Shown here one piece after another: positions 1 to 8,876 of a stretch of DNA of 58,073 bases. A program made the translations under genes and the position numbers. The notes under the pieces are model-generated. The model did not search any database and was not told the origin of the DNA. It was given only the letters and a program-made list of their open reading frames with translations. The first letter of the stretch is position 1, and each line of letters opens with the position of its first letter. The stretch is from HGM04593 sp045588345 (GTDB lineage Bacteria > Bacteroidota > Bacteroidia > Bacteroidales > Bacteroidaceae): contig JAZNDZ010000103.1 in assembly GCA_045588345.1 (NCBI GenBank), positions 1 to 58,073 on the forward strand, in the 5' to 3' direction.

Positions 1-325
1 CTCCGCGAGAATACCAACCACCACTAGTAGCACGTACAATGTAACGCATTTGATCACCTCCAATACCCAATGCCCAAATGTTTCCGTTTGTTGCTGATTC
101 AGATGTATAATCGGTAACAGCACCAAGAACGATTGAAGGGTTACTTGAGTTTGTAATTTCAACATCCGCAATCACAGTCATTGCCCCCAGGTTACGGATT
201 GTATTAGCATCATCACTTGACAATTCTTGACGAGAAGTGATGTTTTCATAATGAAGCACAGGAGTCTGCGCCATTGCACCGATTGTAATGAACAACGACG
301 CAATCAGTAAAGTAAATTTTCTCAT
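1..325 (-). CDS. Secreted protein, N-terminal part only (runs off left edge)
   Basis: The reverse strand opens at an ATG (323-325) and reads without a stop to the window edge, about 108 codons. The first 20 residues, MRKFTLLIASLFITIGAMAQ, form a typical signal peptide (charged start, hydrophobic core, AMAQ cleavage site). The mature start reads TPVLHYENITSRQELSSDDA, then LGAMTVIADVEI, IWALGIGG and MRYIVRATSGGWYS. This alternation of short beta strands resembles the concanavalin-A-like lectin module found at the start of some sialidases and other secreted glycan-binding proteins, but that is only a weak impression. The catalytic part, if any, lies outside the window, so no function is assigned. 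It is on the same strand as, but 161 bases beyond, the end of the pseudouridine synthase gene. Confidence 0.75.
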   Translation of the reverse strand, partial: MRKFTLLIASLFITIGAMAQTPVLHYENITSRQELSSDDANTIRNLGAMTVIADVEITNSSNPSIVLGAVTDYTSESATNGNIWALGIGGDQMRYIVRATSGGWYSRG

Positions 326-486
326 AAGTAAAAAAGTTAACATTAAGTATTATTTGTCCATTTTAATTAATCCGGTGTAAAATTAATAACAAGCCGACCT
401 TTTTACCCCCCCTATTTTGTTAATAATTGTTAATTATAGAATATTTTCCACGAATCGACAGAAATCACACCCGAACAGATATTCTC

Positions 487-2133
487 TTATGGTATAATGA
501 ATTCATTGCATTGTATTGCCTCAAAAAAGACCTCTTCACCGCTTACGGGATGACGGAAAGCCAGCGACGCGGCATGCAACATGAGCCTGTCGCCCGCATT
601 GCCATAAAGGGCATCGCCTACAATAGGACAATCGAGCCCCTGCTTGCACGCTGCATGAACACGCAACTGATGAGTGCGGCCGGTCAATGGCTCAAAGCGG
701 ACCAATGCGCACTTTTTACCAGTATAAAAGAGTGTTTTTATAATGCTGAAACGAGTAACAGCCGCTTTGCCCGCGAGATAATCGACTTTTTGGCGAGGAC
801 GGTTGTCATAATCGGGAATCAATGGGATGTCTATTGTTCCGCACTGCACAGAAGGCACTCCGTCGAGCAAAGCAATATACCCCTTTTTAACCTCGCGCGC
901 GGCGAACATTGCCTGCATTGCCTTGTAGACCTCAATGGTTTTTGCAGCGACAAGCACACCCGAGGTTGCCATATCGAGGCGATGCACAACATATATGTCG
1001 TTGCTGCGCATGGTGTCGCGCAGCCACTGCTGCACAGATGTTCCGCCAACAATACCGGGCACAGAGAGCACACCCGAGGGCTTGTCCACAGCAATGAGGT
1101 ATTCATCCTCGTACAAAACCTTGAGCGAAGCGATATCACCACCCTTCTCAAGGGCATTTTCTTCAACATCGAGCCCTTGCAGCATAAAAGACAATATTGG
1201 TTCGCACTTGCTCTTGCACGAGCCATAGAAACAACCGTCACGGCGCACCTCTCCTTGCGGCGATGCGCCTACCCAAAATTCCGCCATGGCAACAGGCGTA
1301 CAGCCATGCATGTAGGCATACTGAAGCAATTTGGGAGCGGCGCACTCGCCCGACCCTGCCGGCGGCAACACACCGCGGTACTCCTTGAAGATTGCAAGCA
1401 AGTCCTTAGCCTCGCCGCGCGCATTGAGCACTTTGAAATTAGTAAACAGCCACTCCTGAAGTGCTGCCGAACGGCGTTTGCGTTCCTTTTTCATCTCTAT
1501 GAGTTTTGCATGCAGGGGGGCTGCCCGCTGTTCACATTCGGCAACCCGCTGTTGCCACCTTGCAGAGAGGCGTTTCAGTTCGGCCTTCTGGAACTGGCTC
1601 TCGCGTACCAAGGTGGCCTCTTCGCTTACAGTCAAAGTGGCACAGGCACGCATTTCATCGCGCTTTCGTTTGCTCTCACGCATTACGTCACGCATAGCCG
1701 AGAGTTCATGCTCCATAGCCGCCTTCAACGAAGCCACAGCAGTTGCCGCTGCATGGTATTCACCTTGCTCCAGTTCACTTATCCTTGTATTGAGAAGGGA
1801 TATTTCAGCCTCTTCATTCTTGAAGTAACCGCCGGGCGAGAGAAATTCGAACACAGGCGGAACAAACCCCGACACACTGCTGCAGCCCGCCAACAGCCCC
1901 GAAAAGGCCGCAAGATAACCAAGTTCGCCTGCTGCGTCACGCACTACAAGCACACCAAGCATCTTACCCTTGGCAGCATCGGCAGCAACAGCCCCATCGC
2001 TGAGCAAAGAACCACGAACCTCATCGGCGGCAACGACGCACAGCCGATGAGGTGAATAGTAGAAAGGATTATTGAACAGCCGCGGCTGTTCAATACCCGA
2101 AATATCGTTGCGAAACCTATGCAGCAACTGCAT
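487..2133 (-). CDS. RluA-family pseudouridine synthase with long N-terminal extension
   Basis: The 548-residue protein is predicted to convert uridine to pseudouridine in structured RNA. The catalytic domain lies at about residues 338-548: DEYLIAVDKPSGVLSVPG, the catalytic-Asp motif HRLDMATSG near residue 384, then PLTGRTHQLRVHAA and GDALYG. Residues 1-337 are extra compared with the roughly 230-300 residues of simple RluA enzymes. They include a charged helical, probably coiled-coil stretch (about 105-235) and a Cys-rich patch (CFYGSCKSKCEPIL, about 301-314) just before the synthase domain. Similar long RluA proteins are known in Bacteroidetes and Vibrio. The ATG overlaps the stop of the upstream GH110 gene by one base (TAATG), so the two are probably translated from one message. 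The RNA target cannot be told from sequence. Confidence 0.93.
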   Translation of the reverse strand: MQLLHRFRNDISGIEQPRLFNNPFYYSPHRLCVVAADEVRGSLLSDGAVAADAAKGKMLGVLVVRDAAGELGYLAAFSGLLAGCSSVSGFVPPVFEFLSPGGYFKNEEAEISLLNTRISELEQGEYHAAATAVASLKAAMEHELSAMRDVMRESKRKRDEMRACATLTVSEEATLVRESQFQKAELKRLSARWQQRVAECEQRAAPLHAKLIEMKKERKRRSAALQEWLFTNFKVLNARGEAKDLLAIFKEYRGVLPPAGSGECAAPKLLQYAYMHGCTPVAMAEFWVGASPQGEVRRDGCFYGSCKSKCEPILSFMLQGLDVEENALEKGGDIASLKVLYEDEYLIAVDKPSGVLSVPGIVGGTSVQQWLRDTMRSNDIYVVHRLDMATSGVLVAAKTIEVYKAMQAMFAAREVKKGYIALLDGVPSVQCGTIDIPLIPDYDNRPRQKVDYLAGKAAVTRFSIIKTLFYTGKKCALVRFEPLTGRTHQLRVHAACKQGLDCPIVGDALYGNAGDRLMLHAASLAFRHPVSGEEVFFEAIQCNEFIIP

Positions 2134-3971
2134 TAGTATCTGTATTTTACATCATCATCCGGATTAAACCCGCTCACAAACTCATTATTCTCTATTGTCA
2201 CGTTCACAACTCTATCAAAGAGAAAACGGTATCTGTTCCAGTGGAAAGGTTCAAAATCATTGTTCTGTATTACTTTGTTGCCACGGAAGACCAGGCCGTC
2301 GAGCGACTTTGCATATACTATTGGAGCATCGAAGGTCTCGAATGTATTGTTCTCAATAACAACGCCCTTACCCTCGCCGCCATGGAAATATTTCTGTTGG
2401 CCTGCAAGGTTCGGAATTTCGGGGAATATCGAGATTATTCCGTCTGTAAACTGGAACATATTGGTCAGTGCATTGACAAAGCGGTTGTCGCGGATTACCA
2501 CATCGCGGCATGCTCCGGTCTCGAACCAGCCGTTGCAGTCGCCGCACAAGAGGATTGCTGTACCCGATGTATGGTCAAAGAAGTTTCTCTCGACAAGTGT
2601 GGGCTTAGGAGTGCTGAAAAGCGCACCGCGCGCACGGTTATTACGGATTACATTATCGCTGAATACAACCTCAGGAGTCCATTCAAGGTTCTCTATACCA
2701 TAGTTGCCGTTGGCAATATCGGCAGGCAATGCTTTTTCGAACTTAATCTTAAACTCCTTGCAGCCGGCAAGTTCGCTTTTGTCGTAAGGAACTATCTCTA
2801 CGATGCGGTTACCTTCGGTTATCTCCATTACATCGGAACGGACAAACTGCACACTGTCGCCCGCACCGCCCCAATAGAAGCCGTAGGCCTGCCCGTGCAT
2901 GTAACGGCCCACCAAAGTATTGTCATCAAGCCTTTGAGTTACGCGCAGATAGGTACCATGAACATTAATGGCATCGTCCATCATACCATCGTAAATGCCA
3001 CCTGCTGAAACAATTTTTCCCTTACAGCCCGAAAAGTGTGTGGCATCGGCCTGCGTAGTAAAATAACGTTCATTGCTGCGCCTGCTGACCATGAACCTCT
3101 CAAGTGTCATATTCTCGGTAGCCTGAGCAAGAAGACCCATTCCCTCGGCATAATAAACACATGAATGCTTTATTGCAATGTCCTTACACTGCGACACAAA
3201 GATACCGGGAGTGGGACGTGCGTATGAGCGCATTGCAATTACAGTACCCGGCACAAGACGGGCATCGCGCCATGGGGCACGTATTACACGCGGCTCAATT
3301 TCCTCAACACCTCTTACACCCACCCAAATGTCACTTGTACGGTATACAAGATGCCTTGTCTCACCGTCAAAAGCAATGCCTGCCTGGGGAGTAAATTCCC
3401 AGTTGCTGCCGTATGTAACCAGGCGACCGTCAACAATCTTGTATTGAGCGTATGGAGCAATGCGGTATGTAATATATCCGTTCTCAGCATCATTCTCAAG
3501 CACCTCGACCTGAGTTATCTGCGGCGAGCGTGTATCAATGCCAATGAAGTCGAGGTTACAATTTTCACAATCAATCATTGCTATCGGCAACATGCGGCCG
3601 TTCATCATAAAGTCGGCACGAAGCGCATCCATACCCCTATCACCACCCTTGATAGTAAAATTCTTCATACCTTCGAGGATAATTGCCACTTTCTTGGGGT
3701 TGTCCTGGTCGTGATTGCTGATATAATACTCACGCACGTTGGCGCTGTCGGGATAAAAATCGTATTCACCGCCCTCGAAGAGCAGCACTGCCGGTTTGCC
3801 GTTGCATTCGGACTTTATTGCGGCTATTGCCGCTGCAACTTCCTGAGTCATATCCTCACCGGTACCGGGCACTATACCGAAATCACTCGCATAATAGACC
3901 TTCTCAGTTGGAGCACAAGACACAGCAAGCAGCACAAACATTGCACTGAGAAAATATAAAATCTTTTTCAT
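2133..3971 (-). CDS. GH110 alpha-1,3-galactosidase, lipoprotein
   Basis: The protein resembles family GH110 exo-alpha-1,3-galactosidases, which remove terminal alpha-1,3-linked galactose from blood-group B and linear alpha-Gal glycans. I take the ATG at 3971: it gives MKKILYFLSAMFVLLAVSC, a lipoprotein signal with Cys at residue 19, whereas a longer frame from 4055 adds 28 residues without signal character. About 612 residues, near family size. The opening YYASDFGIVPGTGEDMT and the central GMMDDAINVHGTYLRV, with adjacent Asp residues, fit the family. The second half carries repeated VVIRDNRF / VVIENNTF / VTIENNEF rungs typical of a right-handed parallel beta-helix. It probably sits on the outer membrane or in the periplasm. 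It is transcribed from a site near 3992 together with the RluA-type gene, an odd partner. Confidence 0.88.
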   Translation of the reverse strand: MKKILYFLSAMFVLLAVSCAPTEKVYYASDFGIVPGTGEDMTQEVAAAIAAIKSECNGKPAVLLFEGGEYDFYPDSANVREYYISNHDQDNPKKVAIILEGMKNFTIKGGDRGMDALRADFMMNGRMLPIAMIDCENCNLDFIGIDTRSPQITQVEVLENDAENGYITYRIAPYAQYKIVDGRLVTYGSNWEFTPQAGIAFDGETRHLVYRTSDIWVGVRGVEEIEPRVIRAPWRDARLVPGTVIAMRSYARPTPGIFVSQCKDIAIKHSCVYYAEGMGLLAQATENMTLERFMVSRRSNERYFTTQADATHFSGCKGKIVSAGGIYDGMMDDAINVHGTYLRVTQRLDDNTLVGRYMHGQAYGFYWGGAGDSVQFVRSDVMEITEGNRIVEIVPYDKSELAGCKEFKIKFEKALPADIANGNYGIENLEWTPEVVFSDNVIRNNRARGALFSTPKPTLVERNFFDHTSGTAILLCGDCNGWFETGACRDVVIRDNRFVNALTNMFQFTDGIISIFPEIPNLAGQQKYFHGGEGKGVVIENNTFETFDAPIVYAKSLDGLVFRGNKVIQNNDFEPFHWNRYRFLFDRVVNVTIENNEFVSGFNPDDDVKYRY

Positions 3972-3991
3972 AAACATTTTCTTATTTTTTG

Positions 3992-3999
3992 CGAAGATA
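3992..3999 (-). promoter_or_regulatory. Probable -7 element for the GH110-RluA operon
   Basis: Read on the minus strand the site is TATCTTCG, one base from the Bacteroides -7 consensus TAnnTTTG. Nineteen bases further upstream is GTTG, one mismatch from the -33 TTTG. It lies 20 bases ahead of the chosen ATG at 3971, which argues against the longer start at 4055, since that start would be upstream of the promoter. Confidence 0.5.
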
Positions 4000-4164
4000 T
4001 ACAAAAAGTGACAAAAACCAACCTTTATAACCGGATTTTTATGACAAAATGCCACACTTTACCGCCAGCAATGGCAGAATGCCTCAATGGCACATTTTTT
4101 GTAATTTTAAGGAGCAAAAGAGAGTTTTTTCCCTTTGTATATTAAATAATTTATATTTTATCAC

Positions 4165-4172
4165 TACCTTTG
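4165..4172 (+). promoter_or_regulatory. Probable -7 element for secA
   Basis: TACCTTTG matches TAnnTTTG. No TTTG stands at the ideal 19-base spacing (TTAA is there instead), so the -33 side is weak. The site lies 58 bases upstream of the secA ATG at 4231, giving a leader of roughly 55 bases. Confidence 0.5.
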
Positions 4173-4230
4173 CATTTAGTGCGTGAATCGCACCTTGACA
4201 AAGAAAAACAATAAAAAAACACAACATATT

Positions 4231-7200
4231 ATGGGTTTCGTAGATTTTATAAGCAAGATTTTCGGCAACAAAGCAAGCCGAGACATGCGCGAAATACAGC
4301 CTTGGGTGAACAAGGTCAAGGCTGTCTACCCCAAGATATCGGAACTGAGCAACGATGAGTTGCGTGCAGCATCGGCAGCACTCAAGGAAAAGATACAGGG
4401 CAGCGCAAACGAACAACGTGCAAGAATAGCCGAACTGAAGGCAAGCATTGAGGATACTGAGCTTGAACACAGGGAAGCAATCTTCAACCAGATAGACAAA
4501 CTTGAGAAGGAGGTTCTTGAGATACTTGACAAGGCTCTTGACGAGGCACTGCCTGAGGCTTTCGCCATTGTAAAGGACAGCGCACGCCGCTTTGCCGAGA
4601 ATGAGACTGTGGTTGTAACCGCAACCGATTTTGACCGCGAACTTGCCGTCAAGCACGACTTTGTCACCATTGACGGCGACAAGGCAATATACAGGAATCA
4701 TTGGCAGGCCGGCGGCAATGACACGGTGTGGAACATGGTGCATTATGACGTGCAGCTGTTCGGCGGTACCGTGCTTCACAAGGGAAAGATTGCCGAAATG
4801 GCTACCGGTGAGGGAAAGACTCTTGTCGCAACCCTTCCGGTGTTCCTGAATGCTCTCACCGGTAACGGTGTACACGTGGTGACAGTGAACGACTACCTTG
4901 CCAAACGTGACTCGGAGTGGATGGGCCCGCTCTACATGTTCCACGGCCTGAGCGTTGACTGCATCGACAAGCACCAGCCGAACTCCGATGCCCGCCGCAA
5001 GGCATACCTTGCCGACATAACATTCGGAACAAACAACGAGTTCGGTTTCGACTACCTGCGCGACAACATGGCCATACAGCCTGCCGACATGGTACAGCGT
5101 CAGCACAATTATGCCATTGTCGACGAGGTAGACTCAGTGCGCATTGACGATGCTCGTACACCGCTTATCATCTCAGGCCCTGTACCCCGCAACGAGGACC
5201 AAATGTTCGAAGAATACCGCCCGCTGGTAGAGCGCCTTGTTGATGTACAAAAGAAACTGGCAACGCAGTTGCTTGCCGAAGCGCGTACAAAGATATATTC
5301 AAGCAACAAGGACGAGGTTGCCGAGGGTTACCTTGCACTGTTCCGTAGCCACAAGGCTCTGCCCAAGAACAAACCGCTTATAAAGTTGCTGAGCGAACAG
5401 GGCGTAAAGATGGGTATGCTCAAGACCGAAGAATACTACATTGAGCAAAACAACAGACGCATGCCCGAGGCTGTTGAACCGCTTTACTTTGTGATTGACG
5501 AGAAACTGAACAGCGTAGACCTTACAGACAAGGGTATCGAACTTATTTCGGGCAACACATCAGACCCGCAGTTCTTCGTTCTCCCCGACATTGCCACACA
5601 GATGTCGGAACTTGAAAACGACAATACACTCACTCTGGAGGAAAAGACCGAGAAGAAGGAGCAGATGCTCACTGATTATGCGGTAAAATCGGAGCGTGTA
5701 CACACAATAAACCAGTTACTCAAGGCCTATACCATGTTCGACCGCGATGTTGAATATGTGGTTACAGAGGACGGACAGGTAAAGATTGTCGATGAACAGA
5801 CCGGCCGTATAATGGAGGGCCGCCGCTATTCCGACGGCTTGCACCAGGCCATTGAGGCAAAGGAACGCGTGAAGGTTGAGGCCGCATCACAGACATTCGC
5901 TACAATTACATTGCAGAACTACTTCCGCATGTACCACAAACTTGCCGGCATGACAGGTACAGCCGAAACAGAGGCAGGCGAGTTCTGGGACATCTACAAA
6001 CTTGATGTTGTGGTAATCCCCACCAACCGCCCTATTGCCCGCAAGGATATGAATGACCGTATCTACAGGACAAAACGCGAGAAGTACAACGCTGTAATAG
6101 AAGAGATTGACAAACTTGTAAAGGAGGGCCGTCCGGTGCTTGTAGGTACAACATCGGTTGAAATCTCAGAACTATTGAGCCGTCTGCTCACCATTCGCAA
6201 GATACCGCACAACGTACTCAACGCTAAACTGCACCAGAAGGAGGCCGACATTGTTGCCAAGGCAGGTCTTTCCGGCACTGTAACCATTGCAACCAACATG
6301 GCCGGCCGTGGTACCGACATCAAGTTGAGCAAGGAAGTGCGCGATGCCGGCGGTCTTGCAATCATTGGCACAGAGCGTCACGAGTCACGCCGCGTTGACC
6401 GACAGTTGCGCGGACGTGCAGGACGACAGGGCGACCCGGGTTCTTCGGTGTTCTATGTATCGCTCGAGGATAACCTGATGCGCCTGTTCGGTTCGGACCG
6501 CATAGCAAAGACCCTTGACCGCATGGGATTCAAGGAGGGCGACATGATTGAACACTCAATGATTTCAAAATCAATAGAGCGCGCACAGAAGAAGGTCGAG
6601 GAGAACAACTTCGGTATACGCAAACGCCTGCTCGAGTATGACGACGTTATGAACAAGCAGCGCACCGTAGTATACACAAAACGCCGCCACGCACTCATGG
6701 GCGAGCGCATTGGAATGGATATCGTGAATATGATTTGGGACCGTTGCTACAACGTTGTCGAGAACTTCACATACGAAGATGCGCGCATGGAAATGTTGCG
6801 TCTGATGTCGACAGAACTGCCTTTGAGCCAAAACGATTTTGAAAAGATGGAAAATGAAGAAAAGGCAGAGAAGTGCTTCGAGGCAGCTATGGCAAACTTC
6901 AAGCAACGCACAGAGCGCATGGCAACCATGGCACTGCCGTTCTTTGAGTTCCTATACACAAAACGCCCTGAGACACATGACAAGAATGTATATGTTCCGA
7001 TAACAGACGGCCGTCACAAATACAATATCCCCGTAAATGTAAAACTGGCATACGAATCCAAGGGTAAGGAAATCATCAAGTGCTTCGAGAAAGCCATACT
7101 GTTGCACACCATTGACAATGCATGGAAAGAGAACCTTCGCGACCTTGATGAACTGAAGCACTCGGTACAGAATGCAAGTTACGAGCAGAAAGACCCGTTG

Positions 7201-7542
7201 CTTATATTCAAACTTGAGTCAGTTACACTATTCGACAAAATGATAAACAAAATAAACGAACAGACAACTGCCGTTCTCACACGTTGCCAACTTGACGTGC
7301 AGAACCCGCAGCCCGAAAATGTGGCAGTGGCACCGGAGCAAAGCAGCAACCGCCCCAAACCTAAGTACAACGAGACAAAGGTTGACCTTAACGACCCGCA
7401 CCAGCAGGCTGCAGCACAGCACGACACACGCGAGAATGTCAAGCGGGAGCCTATCCGCGTAGACAAGAGCGTCGGGCGCAACGACCCATGCCCTTGCGGT
7501 AGCGGAAAGAAATACAAGAACTGCTGCGGCAGAAACATTTAA
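4231..7542 (+). CDS. secA: Preprotein translocase ATPase SecA
   Basis: SecA is the ATPase motor that pushes unfolded preproteins through SecYEG. I choose ATG 4231 (MGFVDFISKIFGNKASRDM, a normal SecA start); in-frame codons from 4183 add 16 lysine-rich residues with no family support. The 1103 residues show Walker A in MATGEGKTLVATLP (about 190), DEVDS (about 298), the second nucleotide-binding fold with GTTSVEISELL and ATNMAGRGTDIKL, and RGRAGRQGDPGSS. The C-terminus ends in the zinc/SecB-binding motif DPCPCGSGKKYKNCCG. It is about 200 residues longer than E. coli SecA; the extra material is around 330-480 (between DEVDS and the second half of the DEAD motor) and near the C-terminus, as in other Bacteroidetes. 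The next gene follows after 17 bases. Confidence 0.98.
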   Translation: MGFVDFISKIFGNKASRDMREIQPWVNKVKAVYPKISELSNDELRAASAALKEKIQGSANEQRARIAELKASIEDTELEHREAIFNQIDKLEKEVLEILDKALDEALPEAFAIVKDSARRFAENETVVVTATDFDRELAVKHDFVTIDGDKAIYRNHWQAGGNDTVWNMVHYDVQLFGGTVLHKGKIAEMATGEGKTLVATLPVFLNALTGNGVHVVTVNDYLAKRDSEWMGPLYMFHGLSVDCIDKHQPNSDARRKAYLADITFGTNNEFGFDYLRDNMAIQPADMVQRQHNYAIVDEVDSVRIDDARTPLIISGPVPRNEDQMFEEYRPLVERLVDVQKKLATQLLAEARTKIYSSNKDEVAEGYLALFRSHKALPKNKPLIKLLSEQGVKMGMLKTEEYYIEQNNRRMPEAVEPLYFVIDEKLNSVDLTDKGIELISGNTSDPQFFVLPDIATQMSELENDNTLTLEEKTEKKEQMLTDYAVKSERVHTINQLLKAYTMFDRDVEYVVTEDGQVKIVDEQTGRIMEGRRYSDGLHQAIEAKERVKVEAASQTFATITLQNYFRMYHKLAGMTGTAETEAGEFWDIYKLDVVVIPTNRPIARKDMNDRIYRTKREKYNAVIEEIDKLVKEGRPVLVGTTSVEISELLSRLLTIRKIPHNVLNAKLHQKEADIVAKAGLSGTVTIATNMAGRGTDIKLSKEVRDAGGLAIIGTERHESRRVDRQLRGRAGRQGDPGSSVFYVSLEDNLMRLFGSDRIAKTLDRMGFKEGDMIEHSMISKSIERAQKKVEENNFGIRKRLLEYDDVMNKQRTVVYTKRRHALMGERIGMDIVNMIWDRCYNVVENFTYEDARMEMLRLMSTELPLSQNDFEKMENEEKAEKCFEAAMANFKQRTERMATMALPFFEFLYTKRPETHDKNVYVPITDGRHKYNIPVNVKLAYESKGKEIIKCFEKAILLHTIDNAWKENLRDLDELKHSVQNASYEQKDPLLIFKLESVTLFDKMINKINEQTTAVLTRCQLDVQNPQPENVAVAPEQSSNRPKPKYNETKVDLNDPHQQAAAQHDTRENVKREPIRVDKSVGRNDPCPCGSGKKYKNCCGRNI

Positions 7543-7559
7543 ACCAAGAGAAAAGCGTT

Positions 7560-7994
7560 ATGTCACTTAGCAAAGAAACACAAAGTATGCTCATGCAGGC
7601 CATAGAGAAAATGGCCGCACAGTTTGTCACCGCAGAAGAGACAAGAGTAACCGATTTCCATTTGCATGTAAACGGCGAGAACGGAGAACTGACAATCTTT
7701 GACGATGACGACAACAGCCTCGCGCGCGTACATATTATAGAGTGGGAAGGCATACACAACGAAGAGGTCTTTGAAAAAGAGTTGCGCGGTCTACTTGGCA
7801 AGATGCAGAGCCAGGGAGCCTTCGACAACCTGAACATTGCCAAGCCATACTCATTTGTGCTCACCGATGATGACAACCAGGATATCGTTGACCTGCTGAT
7901 TGAAGATAATGATACACTGATACTAAGCGAAGACCTTCTCGCAGGATTCGATGAAGAGATGAACGAATTCCTGAAGCATCTGCTTGAGGAGTGA
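7560..7994 (+). CDS. Acidic hypothetical protein downstream of secA
   Basis: The protein has 144 residues, no signal peptide and no membrane segment, so it should be cytoplasmic. It is strongly acidic, with runs such as FDDDDNS and LTDDDNQD and a C-terminal tail FDEEMNEFLKHLLEE that could form an amphipathic helix. I do not recognise a named family. It starts 17 bases after the secA stop and ends just before a strong hairpin at 8011-8052, so it is very probably co-transcribed with secA. Co-transcription invites the idea of a SecA- or preprotein-related role, but nothing in the protein itself shows that. Confidence 0.85.
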   Translation: MSLSKETQSMLMQAIEKMAAQFVTAEETRVTDFHLHVNGENGELTIFDDDDNSLARVHIIEWEGIHNEEVFEKELRGLLGKMQSQGAFDNLNIAKPYSFVLTDDDNQDIVDLLIEDNDTLILSEDLLAGFDEEMNEFLKHLLEE

Positions 7995-8010
7995 CATGAT
8001 GAAGAGATAA

Positions 8011-8052
8011 TAAGAAAGAGCAACGGCGCACCGGCTTCGTTGCTCTTTCTTA
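8011..8052 (+). terminator. Hairpin terminator of the secA operon
   Basis: TAAGAAAGAGCAACG (8011-8025) pairs perfectly over 15 bases with 8038-8052 across a 12-base loop. The descending arm is T-rich (CTCTTTCTTA), but no long T-run follows. It lies 17 bases past the stop of the acidic gene. Confidence 0.65.
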
Positions 8053-8165
8053 TACATGTTATCACATTTTGAACCTAATATTTTCAAAACCAAAGCAATT
8101 TGCTATTTACAAACACTAAAAAAAATTAATATTGAAATTTTTCTTCAATTTAAATAGAAAACTTT

Positions 8166-8196
8166 TTTGCAGCAGAAAGTTTTCATAGTATCTTTG
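8166..8196 (+). promoter_or_regulatory. Consensus Bacteroides promoter of the TetR-efflux operon
   Basis: TTTG (8166-8169), 19 bases, TATCTTTG (8189-8196): an exact match to the Bacteroides -33/-7 consensus. The first codon at 8205 is only 8 bases past the -7 box, so the transcript should start within a few bases of the ATG. Confidence 0.85.
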
Positions 8197-8204
8197 CACC
8201 CGAA

Positions 8205-8864
8205 ATGGAACACACAAAAAGCAAAGAAGAACATACTAAAGAAGAGGTGTGTAACCTGATTACCGAAAAGGCACTCGAACTTTTTGCCGAAAAAGGTATA
8301 AAGGATGTAAAAATGGATGACATTGCGGCAGAGTTGTCTATATCGAAACGCACAATATACGAGCAGTTCGCCGACAAGGAGCAGCTCTTGCTTGAGGCGC
8401 TGAAACTGCACAACAGAAGAATGCGCGATGAGGCAAAAGAGAGAATAAGGAAAGCAAAGCATGTACTTGACATTGTACTTACCTTATACTCGCTCTACTT
8501 CCAGAGCCTCAAAAGCATAAACATAAAGTTCTTCAAGGAACTGGAACGTTACCCCAATATATGCAAACGCAACCGCGAAAGGAACCACAAGAACGACAAG
8601 CGGTTCCTTGCGTGGATGGAAATGGGACGCAAACAGGGCCTGTTCCGAGAAGATGCCAATTTTGAAATTCTGCTTTACATATTGAGACGTGACCTGGAGA
8701 CGATTTTTACAGCAAACATGAGAGATGAGCAGAATGAACTGAGCAAATACACACCCGAGGAACTGGGACGCACGCTTATCCTGTTCTACCTGAGAGGAAT
8801 ATCGACCACACAAGGACAAGAAATCATTGAAGAGTATCTTAAAACATACAGAACAACAAAATAA
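8205..8864 (+). CDS. TetR/AcrR-family transcriptional regulator
   Basis: A 219-residue DNA-binding regulator. The N-terminal helix-turn-helix domain (about residues 15-65) reads ITEKALELFAEKGIKDVKMD followed by DIAAELSISKRTIYEQFADK, a textbook TetR head. The remaining helical region would bind an unknown ligand. It is the first gene of a unit with TolC, a membrane-fusion protein and an RND pump; only 12 bases separate it from the tolC-like gene, so it probably represses its own operon and the pump until a substrate is bound. It is likely translated from a nearly leaderless message (see the promoter at 8166-8196). Confidence 0.93.
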   Translation: MEHTKSKEEHTKEEVCNLITEKALELFAEKGIKDVKMDDIAAELSISKRTIYEQFADKEQLLLEALKLHNRRMRDEAKERIRKAKHVLDIVLTLYSLYFQSLKSINIKFFKELERYPNICKRNRERNHKNDKRFLAWMEMGRKQGLFREDANFEILLYILRRDLETIFTANMRDEQNELSKYTPEELGRTLILFYLRGISTTQGQEIIEEYLKTYRTTK

Positions 8865-8876
8865 CAACAATAGATT

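Noticed and set aside
427..2055. Long plus-strand open frame of about 540 codons
   Set aside because: It is antisense to the RluA-type gene, has no recognised domain, and the minus-strand frame carries clear catalytic motifs.
4183..4230. Upstream extension of SecA (16 residues from an earlier start)
   Set aside because: Lysine-rich and without family support; MGFVDFISKIF is the usual start.
4084..5106. Minus-strand open frame of about 340 codons within secA
   Set aside because: Antisense to intact secA motifs, rich in Cys, His and Val in a way expected from a shadow frame.
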